Source of the DNA: JBBSEZ01 sp038239195
GTDB taxonomy: Bacteria > Planctomycetota > Planctomycetia > Gemmatales > Gemmataceae
NCBI GenBank assembly: GCA_038239195.1
Contig: JBBSEZ010000280.1
Span: forward strand, 1-13,190
Reading direction: 5' to 3'
DNA length: 13,190 bases
Both the position numbers and the translations under genes were made by a program. The notes under the pieces were generated by a model. That model worked only from the letters and a program-made list of their open reading frames with translations, had not been told where the DNA came from and did not search any database. Below, piece after piece: positions 13,104 to 13,190 of this stretch (position 1 is the stretch's first letter; each line of letters opens with the position of its first letter).

Positions 13104-13133
13104 AGTATAGAGAGTTGATGACAGCCCTACCAA
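13104..13133 (-). promoter_or_regulatory. Candidate sigma-70-type promoter for the short hypothetical gene
   Basis: On the - strand TTGGTA (complement of 13128-13133) and TATACT (complement of 13104-13109) are separated by 18 bp, matching four and five of six consensus bases. The predicted start near 13097 leaves a leader of about 50 nt before the TTG/GTG start. A TTGG-GCG-CCAA inverted repeat (13090-13100) and two CCAGTAT direct repeats (13084-13090, 13102-13108) lie over the start region and could be regulatory. Nothing else is recognisable to the right edge. Confidence 0.4.
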
Positions 13134-13190
13134 TTCCAAGACACGTAGGAGCAGCGCTGGCAATGCCGACACGTACCGGCGTGAGTCATC

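Overview
The window is high-GC bacterial DNA, about 65% GC by eye. The gene content (a Uma2-family protein, PolX with a PHP domain, a VioB-type ferritin-like protein, a secreted plant-like polyphenol oxidase, a Tat-exported vanadium haloperoxidase and a short protein ending in a PNQE...DDPLP pattern) suggests a Planctomycetota chromosome, perhaps Gemmataceae. This is an inference from content and remembered family patterns, not from a marker gene. No rRNA, tRNA, CRISPR array, transposase or integrase was seen.

Left part (1-3600). A possible tail of an upstream membrane protein overlaps the start of a SAM-dependent O-methyltransferase. Next come a 14-bp inverted repeat that overlaps the methyltransferase stop codon, a Uma2-family PD-(D/E)XK protein, and, convergent with it, a complete DNA polymerase X with an intact PHP nuclease domain.

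Middle part (3600-6400). A compact sulfate-assimilation operon runs on the + strand: an iron-sulfur type APS reductase (cysH), an Rrf2 regulator without the Fe-S cysteines, and ATP sulfurylase (sat). Sat makes APS and CysH reduces it to sulfite, with no APS kinase in between. A perfect AT-rich inverted repeat (3720-3742) lies over a TATAAT box upstream of cysH and is a strong candidate operator for the Rrf2 protein. The operon ends beside a 96-bp element bounded by perfect 15-bp inverted repeats, which looks like a MITE or an unusual convergent terminator.

Right part (6400-12240, all on the - strand). In transcription order this run holds a Tat-exported vanadium-dependent haloperoxidase, a small secreted cupredoxin, a large ferritin-like protein of the VioB/StaD/RebD type, and a Sec-exported tyrosinase/polyphenol oxidase with a plant-like C-terminal domain. 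These four metal-redox proteins, using or probably using V, Cu, Fe and Cu, form the most interesting part of the window: a candidate system for oxidising or halogenating aromatic compounds. The gaps are 130-160 bp and contain hairpins, so one shared transcript is possible but not shown.

Right edge (12240-13190). A C-terminal remnant of a calcineurin-like metallophosphoesterase sits just upstream of the haloperoxidase. Beyond it is a short hypothetical protein with a plausible promoter and a non-ATG start.
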